From assembly GCA_964343305.1 (NCBI GenBank), contig CAYFJO010000043.1, positions 1 through 42,581 on the forward strand: a stretch of 42,581 nt of DNA, written 5' to 3'. The translations under genes were made by a program, and so were the position numbers. The DNA comes from CAYFJO01 sp964343305 (lineage in GTDB: Bacteria > Planctomycetota > Planctomycetia > Pirellulales > Pirellulaceae). Positions within the stretch are counted from its first letter, which is position 1; every line of letters starts with the position of its first letter. Below the pieces are notes generated by a model. It ran no database searches and was not told where the DNA came from. It was given only the letters and a program-made list of their open reading frames with translations. Shown here piece by piece: positions 1 to 8,591 of the stretch.

Positions 1-487
1 TTTGCACGATGTCGCGGAACCGTTCCCGGTCGAAGGCCATGTTGCGAATGACGACCTCGTCTTCGCCGCCCAGCAGGATGAGCGACACCGGATCGCCAGG
101 TTGAATGTGATCGCTGATGACCTCGACCTGATCCAGGGCGCGGCGAAAGCGACTCGCGTCTTCTTCGCCGTGGTTCATGCTGAATGAAGCATCGATTCCG
201 ATGACAACACCGGCTCGCGATTCACCAGGAATCCAACTGGCCATCCCATCGCGCCACGCCGGTCGGGCAAGCGCCGCAACAAGAAACAGCAAAGCCAGAC
301 AACGAAAACAAAGAAGCAGCAAATCACGCAGTCGCAACTGTCGCGAGCGAACGCGAACGTTTCGATTCAGAAACTGCATCGCAGCCCACTGCGTGTGCTG
401 AACGCGATGACGGTTCAAAAGGTGAGCGAGGATCGGCATCGCCACTCCCAACCCGGCGAGCAAGAGCAGCGGGTTGAGGAAAGTCAT
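1..487 (-). CDS. BatA-like vWA membrane protein, N-terminal part (runs off left edge)
   Basis: This frame is open from an ATG at 485-487 to the window edge. The first ~40 residues are a hydrophobic N-terminal segment (MTFLNPLLLLAGLGVAMPIL, then AHLLNRHR) typical of the aerotolerance-regulator/BatA N-terminal domain. A second hydrophobic stretch (LLLLCFRCLALLFLVAALA) follows near residues 60-80. A von Willebrand A domain then begins with the MIDAS motif D-A-S-F-S. Its ATG overlaps the TGA of the DUF58 gene (ATGA), so the two are probably translationally coupled. Proteins of this family pair with MoxR and DUF58 in Bat-type clusters and are thought to act as membrane-anchored metal-binding adaptors. 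The C-terminal half is outside the window, so BatA cannot be separated from the longer BatA-like proteins common in planctomycetes. Confidence 0.85.
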   Translation of the reverse strand, partial: MTFLNPLLLLAGLGVAMPILAHLLNRHRVQHTQWAAMQFLNRNVRVRSRQLRLRDLLLLCFRCLALLFLVAALARPAWRDGMASWIPGESRAGVVIGIDASFSMNHGEEDASRFRRALDQVEVISDHIQPGDPVSLILLGGEDEVVIRNMAFDRERFRDIVQ

Positions 488-1401
488 GACCGGCCTCCGT
501 TAACCGTCGCCTGCCGTCTGAAAAAGAACTCGCTCAAAACTCCGTCGAGTGGAAGCGACGTATTTACAGTTGTGTAGTCCACATGACTCGCCGTGCATCC
601 ATTGCGAAGCGTCTCCAGCCACGTGTTGAAATTGGCGAGGTAGTCTTCTCGAATCCGGTCGGCCTGTGTGGTCAGTGGCTCTTCCTGCTCAAGCCCCTCG
701 AAACACCAGGCGCCTTTGAAGGGAAACTCAAGTTCATACGGGTCAAGTGTGTGCAGCACGACAACGTTGTGACCATCGAACCGCAGATGATCGAGCCCGG
801 CAAGAATGTCATCCGCGTCGGAAAGCAGGTCCGAGATCACCACGACAAACGATCGTCGCTTCATCATGAGCGCGATGTCGTGCAACTGTTTCGCGATACT
901 GCTTCGCGGCACGGGCTTGACGTCGCGCAGAAGCTGGTCGATCTGCAGGATAATTCCCATCGCCGAACGCGGCGGCAAATACGCACGCACCTCAGAATCA
1001 AAGATGGACAGCCCCACGGAATCGCGTTGCTTGAGCACCATGTATGCCAGGGAGGCCGCGAGAAACTTAGCGTACTCCAACTTGCTGACTTTCCCTGAGG
1101 CGTAGTTCATCGACGCGCTGGCATCGATCAGAACGTAACAATCGAAATTCGTCTCGGCCTCGTACAGCTTGGTGTAGTAACGGTCGGTGCGGCCGAACAC
1201 TCGCCAGTCGATGCTGCGGATGGCGTCGCCGGGCGCATACTGCCGGTGATGGGCGAACTCGGTGCTGAAGCCGCGCAGCGGACTGCGATGCGTTCCCACC
1301 CGCAATCCTTCCACCACCTCGCGCGCGACCAGCTCCAAGTCGCCAAGCTGCTGCAGCACCTCGGGGTCGAGGTAGTTGGTTTGTGGTAAATGTTCCGACA
1401 T
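484..1401 (-). CDS. DUF58 domain protein (vWA-like, MoxR partner)
   Basis: A 305-aa cytoplasmic protein. Residues ~45-75 carry the DUF58 signature (HRQYAPGDAIRSIDWRVFGR), and from ~85 there is a vWA-like fold with the MIDAS-type motif D-A-S-A-S and a later VVVISDLL strand. DUF58 proteins are regularly encoded beside MoxR AAA+ ATPases and BatA-type vWA proteins. The trio is thought to form a chaperone-like module that matures or activates envelope or secreted complexes, though its biochemistry is poorly known. The start lies 4 nt after the moxR stop, and its own stop overlaps the next start, so this is a tightly packed operon segment. Confidence 0.9.
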   Translation of the reverse strand: MSEHLPQTNYLDPEVLQQLGDLELVAREVVEGLRVGTHRSPLRGFSTEFAHHRQYAPGDAIRSIDWRVFGRTDRYYTKLYEAETNFDCYVLIDASASMNYASGKVSKLEYAKFLAASLAYMVLKQRDSVGLSIFDSEVRAYLPPRSAMGIILQIDQLLRDVKPVPRSSIAKQLHDIALMMKRRSFVVVISDLLSDADDILAGLDHLRFDGHNVVVLHTLDPYELEFPFKGAWCFEGLEQEEPLTTQADRIREDYLANFNTWLETLRNGCTASHVDYTTVNTSLPLDGVLSEFFFRRQATVNGGRS

Positions 1402-1405
1402 CCGC

Positions 1406-2449
1406 TCAACCTGTCTTCCGTGCTAGCAGCTTTTCGTCTGCCGGAATCTCGGCCACGAGCTTTTCGATCAGCGCATCGGCCGTCATTCCTTCCGAACGCG
1501 CCGCGAAGCTGGGGATGATGCGATGCCGTAGGATCGGTAGACACAACTCCCGGATATCGTCGACGGAAACATGACACCGCCCGCGCAGCGCCGCTCTCGC
1601 TTTTCCGGCCAGAATCAAGTTCAGCGATGCGCGCGGTCCAGCTCCCCAGGCCATCAGTTTCTTCACGAACTCCGGAGCGTCCGGCTCATCGGGGCGCGTT
1701 GCCCGAACCAGCTCCGCCGCGTATTCAAATACATGGTCAGCCACCGGAATGCGTCGCACCACATGCTGAAATTCGAGGATCGAGGGACCAGCCACAACCT
1801 CGTTCAGCACGGGCTCGTCGTCGGTGGTCACACTCCGCATGATGTCAAGCTCTTCGGCTTTGCTGGGATACTTGACCATGATATTGAACAGAAACCGGTC
1901 GAGCTGAGCTTCCGGCAGCGGGTATGTGCCCTCTTGTTCGATCGGGTTCTGAGTCGCCAGCACAAAAAACGGCTGATCGAGTTCGTAGTCCACGCCGCCG
2001 GAAGAGACACGCTTCTCCTGCATCGCCTCCAGCAGCGCGGCTTGCGTCTTGGGCGGCGTCCGGTTGATCTCATCGGCCAGCAACAGATTGGTAAACACCG
2101 GTCCCTTCTGAAACTTGAACCTCCGCTCGTGGGTCTCGGGGTCTTCCTGAAGCAACTCGGTCCCGGTGATGTCCGAAGGCATCAGGTCCGGTGTGAACTG
2201 AATCCGCTTAAAGGAAAGTGACATGGTCTGCGCCAGCGAGCTGACCAGCAGCGTCTTGGCCAACCCCGGGACGCCCACTAATAGGCAATGCCCGCGCGCA
2301 AAGATGGCGATCATCATCTCGTCGATGACGTCGTCCATGCCAACGATCGTCTTACGTAATTCGGCAACGATCGCATCCCGTGCCTGGCCGAGCTTCTCCA
2401 CGGCGGCGACATCATCACCGCCGGCGTTTTGATTGGGGCTATCACTCAT
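1406..2449 (-). CDS. moxR: MoxR-family AAA+ ATPase
   Basis: The AAA_3 ATPase core is clear: Walker A G-V-P-G-L-A-K-T, Walker B L-L-A-D-E-I-N-R followed by TPPKTQAALLEAMQE, the sensor A-T-Q-N-P, and a C-terminal AAA lid. MoxR ATPases remodel or assemble protein complexes together with vWA-domain partners, here the DUF58 and BatA-like genes just downstream. The frame is open to an ATG at 2479, but that codon has no ribosome binding site. The ATG at 2449 has AAGGAG 12 nt upstream and gives MSDSPNQNAGG..., so I prefer it. Spacing is a little long, so the 2479 start remains possible. It follows the glycoside hydrolase gene by about 120 bp. Confidence 0.92.
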   Translation of the reverse strand: MSDSPNQNAGGDDVAAVEKLGQARDAIVAELRKTIVGMDDVIDEMMIAIFARGHCLLVGVPGLAKTLLVSSLAQTMSLSFKRIQFTPDLMPSDITGTELLQEDPETHERRFKFQKGPVFTNLLLADEINRTPPKTQAALLEAMQEKRVSSGGVDYELDQPFFVLATQNPIEQEGTYPLPEAQLDRFLFNIMVKYPSKAEELDIMRSVTTDDEPVLNEVVAGPSILEFQHVVRRIPVADHVFEYAAELVRATRPDEPDAPEFVKKLMAWGAGPRASLNLILAGKARAALRGRCHVSVDDIRELCLPILRHRIIPSFAARSEGMTADALIEKLVAEIPADEKLLARKTG

Positions 2450-2570
2450 GGATTCTAGTTTCTCCTTTAGATGATCCATTTCTCGGGTCTGGTTGCTGTG
2501 AAAGAAGTTTCACGTTTGAGAACCCGCGGAAATATTCGGTATTCGTTTTCATAGTCTGAGAATGATTTGA

Positions 2571-4346
2571 TTAGTTTCGATTCATGTTTTCTGCGAACAG
2601 AAGAAACACGCTGGCTGTCCAGGTATACGCTGGGCAACGCAAGGGTTCGCCCGTTTCGGCGTTGAAGTTTTCGGGGAAGCCACTACTGCCACACATCGTG
2701 CAGAAGCGGTTGGCGATCGTGTTGGCCAGGTCTTTGAAGCCCGACCGTTCCAGGCCCGTCACCGCGATGAAGGTCGAAGGGGCCCAGATCGAGCCCTTCC
2801 AATAGCCATCTTTGCGATAGAACGGGCTGCCGAGTTTTTCGGTAGACAATCCCCACTTTGTCAGATGTCCTTCGATGCCGTTCTTCAAGGCGACCCGCAT
2901 CTCGGCGGGTAGACGCTGTCCGAGAATGATGGGAAGCCAGGGAATCAGGCTTTGGGATTCCACATAAGATCCGTCGTTGGCAAGGCGAGCGACGAAGCGA
3001 TCGTCGCGCCAGAGTTCTTCGACGAGGGCCTGTTGCAACGCATTGGCTCGCTTCTTCCATTGGTCGCGTTCATCATCCTTGCCCAACTCGGAGGCCAGTT
3101 CTGCAAGGACGTCCATCTGCACGATCAGCAACGCCGCCAGATCCGGAGCGACCAGCGGAACACCCTTCTTGAACATCGAGCTGTTGTCCCAGCCGCTGTC
3201 GTTGCCGTGCAAGTAGTGAGGCAGCCGTTGGTCTTTTAAGCGACGATGCTTCATCCACCAGTTGGTCTGCTTCGCGAGCGACGCGTAAATCATCTGCATG
3301 GCCGCGCTCGACGGTTTCTCGGGCATCCGCCGGAGCACTTCTCGAAATGCCAGGCCATGAACCGGCGGCTTCGAAAAGTTGTACGTCAATTCCAGATCAT
3401 TGAAACTGTCCGGATAGCTGCCGAATTCGTCCTGGAGATCCACCATGGTGAGCATCTGATCGACTGCCAGCTTCGGATGTCCTTTCGCCAGTGCCATGGC
3501 GTTGAAACAGTGATCCCAACTCCAGATTCTGTTCATCCAGTTTTTTGACATCAGCAGGGAGTGACGTTTCACGAGGCCGCGCGGTTGAACCGTACTGGTC
3601 CAAACGACATACGTCGCCAGCCGCTGTGAGTGGCGATCCTGAGGACGCACGTCTGGCATGGCATTCAGGAATCTGGTGAATGCCTCTTTGGCACTTTTCA
3701 CGCACTCATCAAACTCGGCGCGGTCAGGCCGTACCCAAGTGCTGTCATACGCGTCGATCGCGATCTCCCAGCGTCCGTCTTCCGCCGGCGCGATCAACGC
3801 GACTTTCGGAAACACGGGTTGCGTCGCAACCAACTGGCGAAGGCTCGCGCTTCCGTGGAGCACCTCGACCTGGTAGCGTCGCGAGAAAGGCATGTTGAAG
3901 GTCAACAGCCGTGGACCAATGTTGTAAATCAGATTACGTTTGCCCATTTGAAAGCCGACACCTTGCCCGCGCATGCGCACCGTACCCGGCCGTTCGTAGC
4001 AGATTTCCACTTGGCCCTGATCCGTCTTCAAGGTGAGCAGCCAAGGCGTGGCAATGATTTCAGGCGTCACAACTTTGCCATCAACGAGCGTCCGCAGCGG
4101 AAACAGATCGGCCCCTTTGCCATGATGATTGCGAAAGAACAGCTCGGTTTCATCACGAGGAATGGAAATCGAAGTCCAGGCGCCAAAAGTGCTGAAAGGA
4201 ACTCGGTCAACTTTGAAGAGTGAGTTCTCTTGCTTTTCGTCGGAACCCGCCACGGCCGCACGAGCCGCGGCGAGTGTAATCGCCACGACACACAGCAACT
4301 GAATGATATTTCGATTGATTCTGTTTGATAACATGAGTTTGATCAT
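2571..4346 (-). CDS. Exported glycoside hydrolase of the trehalase/MGH1-like (alpha/alpha)6 type
   Basis: A 591-aa protein with an N-terminal signal peptide (hydrophobic IIQLLCVVAITLAAARA, then AVAGS). After a beta-rich N-terminal part, the (alpha/alpha)6-barrel half carries W-S-W-D-H-C-F-N, Y-P-D-S-F-N-D and G-N-D-S-G-W-D-N-S. These resemble the mannosylglycerate hydrolase (MGH1-like)/GH63/trehalase superfamily, whose catalytic acids lie in such D-rich loops. Near the C-terminus YWKGSIWAPSTF is also typical. The substrate cannot be read from sequence; an oligosaccharide or alpha-glycoside in the periplasm is likely. It lies between the DUF6288 gene (114-bp gap) and moxR, and may have its own promoter. 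No disruption is seen. Confidence 0.8.
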   Translation of the reverse strand: MIKLMLSNRINRNIIQLLCVVAITLAAARAAVAGSDEKQENSLFKVDRVPFSTFGAWTSISIPRDETELFFRNHHGKGADLFPLRTLVDGKVVTPEIIATPWLLTLKTDQGQVEICYERPGTVRMRGQGVGFQMGKRNLIYNIGPRLLTFNMPFSRRYQVEVLHGSASLRQLVATQPVFPKVALIAPAEDGRWEIAIDAYDSTWVRPDRAEFDECVKSAKEAFTRFLNAMPDVRPQDRHSQRLATYVVWTSTVQPRGLVKRHSLLMSKNWMNRIWSWDHCFNAMALAKGHPKLAVDQMLTMVDLQDEFGSYPDSFNDLELTYNFSKPPVHGLAFREVLRRMPEKPSSAAMQMIYASLAKQTNWWMKHRRLKDQRLPHYLHGNDSGWDNSSMFKKGVPLVAPDLAALLIVQMDVLAELASELGKDDERDQWKKRANALQQALVEELWRDDRFVARLANDGSYVESQSLIPWLPIILGQRLPAEMRVALKNGIEGHLTKWGLSTEKLGSPFYRKDGYWKGSIWAPSTFIAVTGLERSGFKDLANTIANRFCTMCGSSGFPENFNAETGEPLRCPAYTWTASVFLLFAENMNRN

Positions 4347-4460
4347 ATGGCAGGCATACGAAGCTCGTCACTGAACGTAGGATATGATACACGGCAAGGG
4401 AATTGTTTCTGAGTAAATTCGTATCGTTTTTGAGAACCGGCGAATCAAACAATCGTGCAA

Positions 4461-7400
4461 TCAAAAGTCCAGATCCAGGTCGTTGAATTCAGCGAGTGGG
4501 GGTTTGCCGGGGTTGTCCAGTTTTAGCAGGTTTTTGCCGGCTTGGGCGGAGAGGGATTTCCAACGGGCATAGGCTCCTTGGGCATACTTGTCTTTCTTGA
4601 GAACCGCGGCGACGCCGCCTCGAAGATAGCTGACTTCGATGAACTCGATCGCGTCGATCAGTGCGGCGGCGGCTAGTTTGCGATCGGCCGGAGTGGCTTT
4701 TTCCATGCCACTGGTGGCTGAGATAATGCTTTCGGCGGCGGTTGTAGTGACTCCGCCTTGTCGCATCACGCGCTGCAGGATCTGGGCGCTGCGGCCGGAA
4801 CGGACGGTGCCGAGATACGCCGTCATCGACTCGTTCCGCACCATTCTTAGCAGCGGGTCTGCAAAGTCGAGTCGTTGCTTGTTCGTTAAATTGTTGATGC
4901 CATTGGGGCCGACAACCATACGACGCACCGCTTCGCTCGCGGCAATGTTGGCGCGTGGCGTGTCCAGGTTCTCCTTGATGATCGACAGCAACAACTGTGA
5001 GGCTTGCTCGTCAGGTGACCACGACAGGGCATAGATAATCTCGCGGAACTCGGCGTCGCTGGCGCTATCGGCCGCCTTCTTCAATGCGGTCAGGCTTTCT
5101 TCGCCGCCGAGGCGTGCGAGTATCCAGTAGAGCGAATGACGTACGGGCGGTTCCCATTGCGGCAAGGCCCACAACGCGACTTTGCGGATTTGTTGTGCGG
5201 CTTCGGGTTGGTCGCTTAGCGAAAGCAGCGCCTGTTCGCAGGCTTCCAGTTCCAGTGGGGCGCGGGCGTCGCGCATGAACGCGAAGATTAGTTTCGATTC
5301 TTTTTCACCGCCGAGTTTTGCGACGGCTTGCACGGCGGCGGCGCGGACGGCTCCTTCCGCGTGTTCGAGCGCCTTGCGCGCCACGGGCAGGGCTTCGACA
5401 TCGCCGCGTTCGGCGAGGACGGTCAGGATCGCGGCGGCTTGACGGGTTGTAGCTACGCTCGCCAGAGCGTGGATTTGTTTGGCGTCTTTCCACCGTCTGG
5501 CGACGGTAGCCACAGTGGCGAAATGCGACAGCAGCGAACTGGTTACGTCTTTGCCTTCAAGCTTCACGGCCAATAGGTGAGCGTGTTGACGTAACCGCCA
5601 ATAATCGTGTCCCAGGTACGGCACCAAGTCGTCAATCGCGTCTGGCCCTAGAATTTCGACCAGGTAATTCATGGCCGCGATCTTCCGGAAATAATTCTTG
5701 CGTACCGGATCTTTCAACTCCGCACGACACAGTTTGATTTTCGTGCCGGTTCCGTCGGCTTTGGCAAGTTTGGTTTGGAAGAAACGCTCGACATCGGTGG
5801 CGAGACTTGGCAGCGGGGCAGTGGGCTTGGCGGCTTCGATTATCGAAATCAAATCCTGCACTTTGGTGTAGATCCGCTTCTCTCCCTCGCGTTCCACGAC
5901 GGTCGCCAACGGATCGTCGGCCAACCAAAGTTTCAGCGGATCAAGCAGCTCGCGACAAGCGCCGGGATTCTTCTTAATCACTTTCGTGTCCACAAACGCC
6001 CGCTTGAATTTGACAAGAGGGCGGACCGATCGAGTAATCTCAGCGTTCTTGCGAAGATAGTTCGCACTGGCCTGGATCGCTTCGTGATAGCCGTGTTTGC
6101 TGAGAATTGCCTGTCCCACCCAGTGTCGTCCGGCGAACATATGGTCGCTGGTCTGCTCATTCTCGGCGACATAGGTCAGGGGTCCGGCAAGCCGAACCAC
6201 CGTATCTTTGGACCAGATCCCCGCACGTGTTCGCAGGAAGCCGCGGTTGCCGATCGGGTCGAGATCGAGCAGTTTTTCAAGCGCCGCCTGCACCAGTTCT
6301 TCGTCGAAGCCGGCTTCGAACGGTGACTCGGCGAGCTTTTTATCCTTCATGCCGAACAACGGATTTTGAACCCAGGCGGGGAAGTTGTTGGGCGACGCCG
6401 TCTCGTCATCGCGCTCCGTCACGGTCGCATTGAGAAAAGCCAGTTGAGTCTCTTGACTGTCGGACGCCTTGTTCATCGTCACCATCGCCTGCATCCGCAC
6501 GAATTCTTTGGGGTCGTCCAACAACCGTGCGACCTTCGACATGTACTGGAGTGTCGCGTCAGTGCCGCATGCCGCGAGTCCCCGGCAACCGCTGCCACGA
6601 AGTCGAGGCTCGTCGCTTTCGAGCAACTTCGCCAATCGCGGCAGGATCTCTTTCTCGCCGGCCAGATAGCGTTTGCCTAACTCGCGAGCGTACTGCCCTC
6701 GCGCTTTGGGTTTGAACATGTCGAGCTGCTTGAACAACTCGTCCGTCGTCCGCTCAGCGTAGGGCTTGCCGGCCATCTTGATCAACGTCGGGTCGTTCAG
6801 TTGCGGCAACGCGCTGGTCATCAGGTGATCAAAACTTTTCTCGGTCCAGGCGTAGGACTCGTCGAAGTCTTTGCCGGTCCACAACGTCTGCTTAAGCGGC
6901 GCGGAGTAGTGTAGCGCGAAAGTCGCCGTAGGATCACGAAGTTCCTGCGGTCCGCCGGTCGGCGATTGGATCACAAACCCGCCGTCGAATCGGCGGCTGA
7001 GCGTGAATCGCCAACGCATGTTGCGGTGTGTGGCGATCGTGCCCTTGGGCCCGCACAGCGTCGCGGCCCAAGGCGAGTAGTGCCAGAAGTAGTCGTTGCC
7101 GTGCCCGGCGCGCCGAGTGAACGACGCGTGGGTGGACATCTGTGCGAAGTACTTGGCTCCGTGGTGGTCGCCGATCTGTTTCAGCGCGAACGCGACCCCC
7201 ACGTTTTTGCCGTTGCTGTCATCTGTAGCCGCCGCCCCATGCATGCCATAGGGGATGCCGCCCTTGTCCACGTAAGACCCGAAGAACTTGTGTGCCCGCT
7301 TCACGGCAAGATCGATCTCCGGGTGTTTGATGCCGAGTTTTTGCGCCAGCGCGACCAGAAAAAAGCAGCGATTACCCGCGGCGTTCAGGGCGCCGTAGCC

Positions 7401-8567
7401 GGGGTTCCAGCCGTGCAGCTTGCCACCGTTGAACGATGGGAAAGCAAACGTGTGCCCCCAGCTTCCCCCGCCGGCCTGCCCCATTGCCGTTTCGATCGCA
7501 TACTTTCGCAGGGCGGGCAGGACGAAGTCGTCGCCCGTCGCGTCGTAATAGATTGCACAGGCCAGCCCGTCGAAGCCGTAGTGCCAGCTCTGGTAGCCTT
7601 TGTAGCCCTTGTAACCCGGTTCGAATTTCGCACCGATCTTCTCGGTTGGCGGCCGCCACGGCGAACGCGCGCTGCGCACCCATTCATGCACCAACTTGCG
7701 GTGCTCCGGTTTGCCGGACGCGACCAGCGCGAGTGCCATGATCGTTCCCCGGCGGTCGGCTCTGACCTTGCCTGCCTTGAACTGCGCTTCCAGCACTTTC
7801 CAGGCGTTCTCACGAATGCGCTCGGCTTTGGGACAGTCATACGGCGAGGTGTCGCTGTACTCGGGGAAGACCTCGAGGTTGAGGGTGATCTCAATGGTCT
7901 TGCTATCGATCGGGAACTCATCGGAGTTTTGGCTTCGCGCCTCTCTTTTCTGCTCGGCTTCAGGCTTCCAGTCGTAGAGCGTTTTGTCGTTGGCCGGCTT
8001 GTTGAGAAGCTTCTCGATATCCACGCCGGCGATATCCTTCTTGCCGTTGCGCGCGGAAAAGTTCTTGTCGCGCCAGACGATCAGTTTGAGCGTGCCGTCG
8101 TTGACCGGGCGCTCGGCCTCGATGATCTGTTTGCCGAGGAGCATGCCCATGTTCCGCCCAGCGCCGAAGCGAGTTCCATTGACGCCGAGAATGACATCAC
8201 CCCACTGCAGTTTGCCTTCAGCGGGCGAGCCGGCAAACACGGCGGTGACCTCGATCTGATCGCCTTTAAGCCCGCCGACCATGTAACCGAGAACGCCGGT
8301 CGGACCCAGGTGCCAGGTGTTCCATTTGACGCGATTGCCAATCGGGTCGCCCTTAGTCAGATCCGGTAACCTGGACGGACGTTTTGTCTGCGCATCGCTG
8401 TCAAGCTCGCCGTCATTGGCCAGTTCTTCGAGTTGCTCCGGCGTCAACGTGCGTTCTTGGGCAATGCTCGTTGAGGCGAAGCACAGCAACAACAAGGTGA
8501 GCGCGAAAGCTAGGCAAGCAACCGACCCTTCGGGCCTTAAACATAGTGTTGAGTTTTGGTTTGTCAT
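4461..8567 (-). CDS. PDZ + DUF6288 + HEAT-repeat exported protein
   Basis: A 1368-aa protein. AAGGA lies 7-8 nt before the ATG. A signal peptide covers about residues 1-36 (core ACLAFALTLLLLCFASTSIA). A PDZ-like domain spans roughly 85-170 (VFAGSPAEGKLQWGDVILGV). Residues ~210-640 form an alpha-helical toroid-like region (GGSWGHTFAFPSFNGGKLHG, with GWNPGYGALNAAGN) of the DUF6288 type common in planctomycetes and Verrucomicrobia. The rest consists of HEAT-like helical repeats (ESDEPRLRGSGCRGLAACG; HAEGAVRAAAVQAVAKLGG). No enzymatic motif is certain; a periplasmic scaffold or processing role is likely. A GTAG-type hairpin pair at 5449-5513 is translated in frame inside the HEAT region. It starts 25 nt after the upstream membrane-protein gene. 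Confidence 0.85.
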   Translation of the reverse strand: MTNQNSTLCLRPEGSVACLAFALTLLLLCFASTSIAQERTLTPEQLEELANDGELDSDAQTKRPSRLPDLTKGDPIGNRVKWNTWHLGPTGVLGYMVGGLKGDQIEVTAVFAGSPAEGKLQWGDVILGVNGTRFGAGRNMGMLLGKQIIEAERPVNDGTLKLIVWRDKNFSARNGKKDIAGVDIEKLLNKPANDKTLYDWKPEAEQKREARSQNSDEFPIDSKTIEITLNLEVFPEYSDTSPYDCPKAERIRENAWKVLEAQFKAGKVRADRRGTIMALALVASGKPEHRKLVHEWVRSARSPWRPPTEKIGAKFEPGYKGYKGYQSWHYGFDGLACAIYYDATGDDFVLPALRKYAIETAMGQAGGGSWGHTFAFPSFNGGKLHGWNPGYGALNAAGNRCFFLVALAQKLGIKHPEIDLAVKRAHKFFGSYVDKGGIPYGMHGAAATDDSNGKNVGVAFALKQIGDHHGAKYFAQMSTHASFTRRAGHGNDYFWHYSPWAATLCGPKGTIATHRNMRWRFTLSRRFDGGFVIQSPTGGPQELRDPTATFALHYSAPLKQTLWTGKDFDESYAWTEKSFDHLMTSALPQLNDPTLIKMAGKPYAERTTDELFKQLDMFKPKARGQYARELGKRYLAGEKEILPRLAKLLESDEPRLRGSGCRGLAACGTDATLQYMSKVARLLDDPKEFVRMQAMVTMNKASDSQETQLAFLNATVTERDDETASPNNFPAWVQNPLFGMKDKKLAESPFEAGFDEELVQAALEKLLDLDPIGNRGFLRTRAGIWSKDTVVRLAGPLTYVAENEQTSDHMFAGRHWVGQAILSKHGYHEAIQASANYLRKNAEITRSVRPLVKFKRAFVDTKVIKKNPGACRELLDPLKLWLADDPLATVVEREGEKRIYTKVQDLISIIEAAKPTAPLPSLATDVERFFQTKLAKADGTGTKIKLCRAELKDPVRKNYFRKIAAMNYLVEILGPDAIDDLVPYLGHDYWRLRQHAHLLAVKLEGKDVTSSLLSHFATVATVARRWKDAKQIHALASVATTRQAAAILTVLAERGDVEALPVARKALEHAEGAVRAAAVQAVAKLGGEKESKLIFAFMRDARAPLELEACEQALLSLSDQPEAAQQIRKVALWALPQWEPPVRHSLYWILARLGGEESLTALKKAADSASDAEFREIIYALSWSPDEQASQLLLSIIKENLDTPRANIAASEAVRRMVVGPNGINNLTNKQRLDFADPLLRMVRNESMTAYLGTVRSGRSAQILQRVMRQGGVTTTAAESIISATSGMEKATPADRKLAAAALIDAIEFIEVSYLRGGVAAVLKKDKYAQGAYARWKSLSAQAGKNLLKLDNPGKPPLAEFNDLDLDF
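5449..5513. repeat. GTAG-headed inverted hairpin pair (REPIN-like), locus 1
   Basis: The left unit GTAGCTA + CGCTC-GCCA-GAGCG and an inverted right unit (read on the minus strand, GTGGCTA + CCGTC-GCCA-GACGG) form 24-bp arms with five mismatches, four of which compensate inside each small stem. It lies inside the DUF6288 gene and is translated in frame. Confidence 0.7.
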
Positions 8568-8591
8568 GTTTTTGTTCCTTGGCGCGATTAT

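Noticed and set aside
6966..8369. 467-codon open frame on the plus strand
   Set aside because: Antisense to the PDZ and DUF6288 part of a clearly real minus-strand gene.
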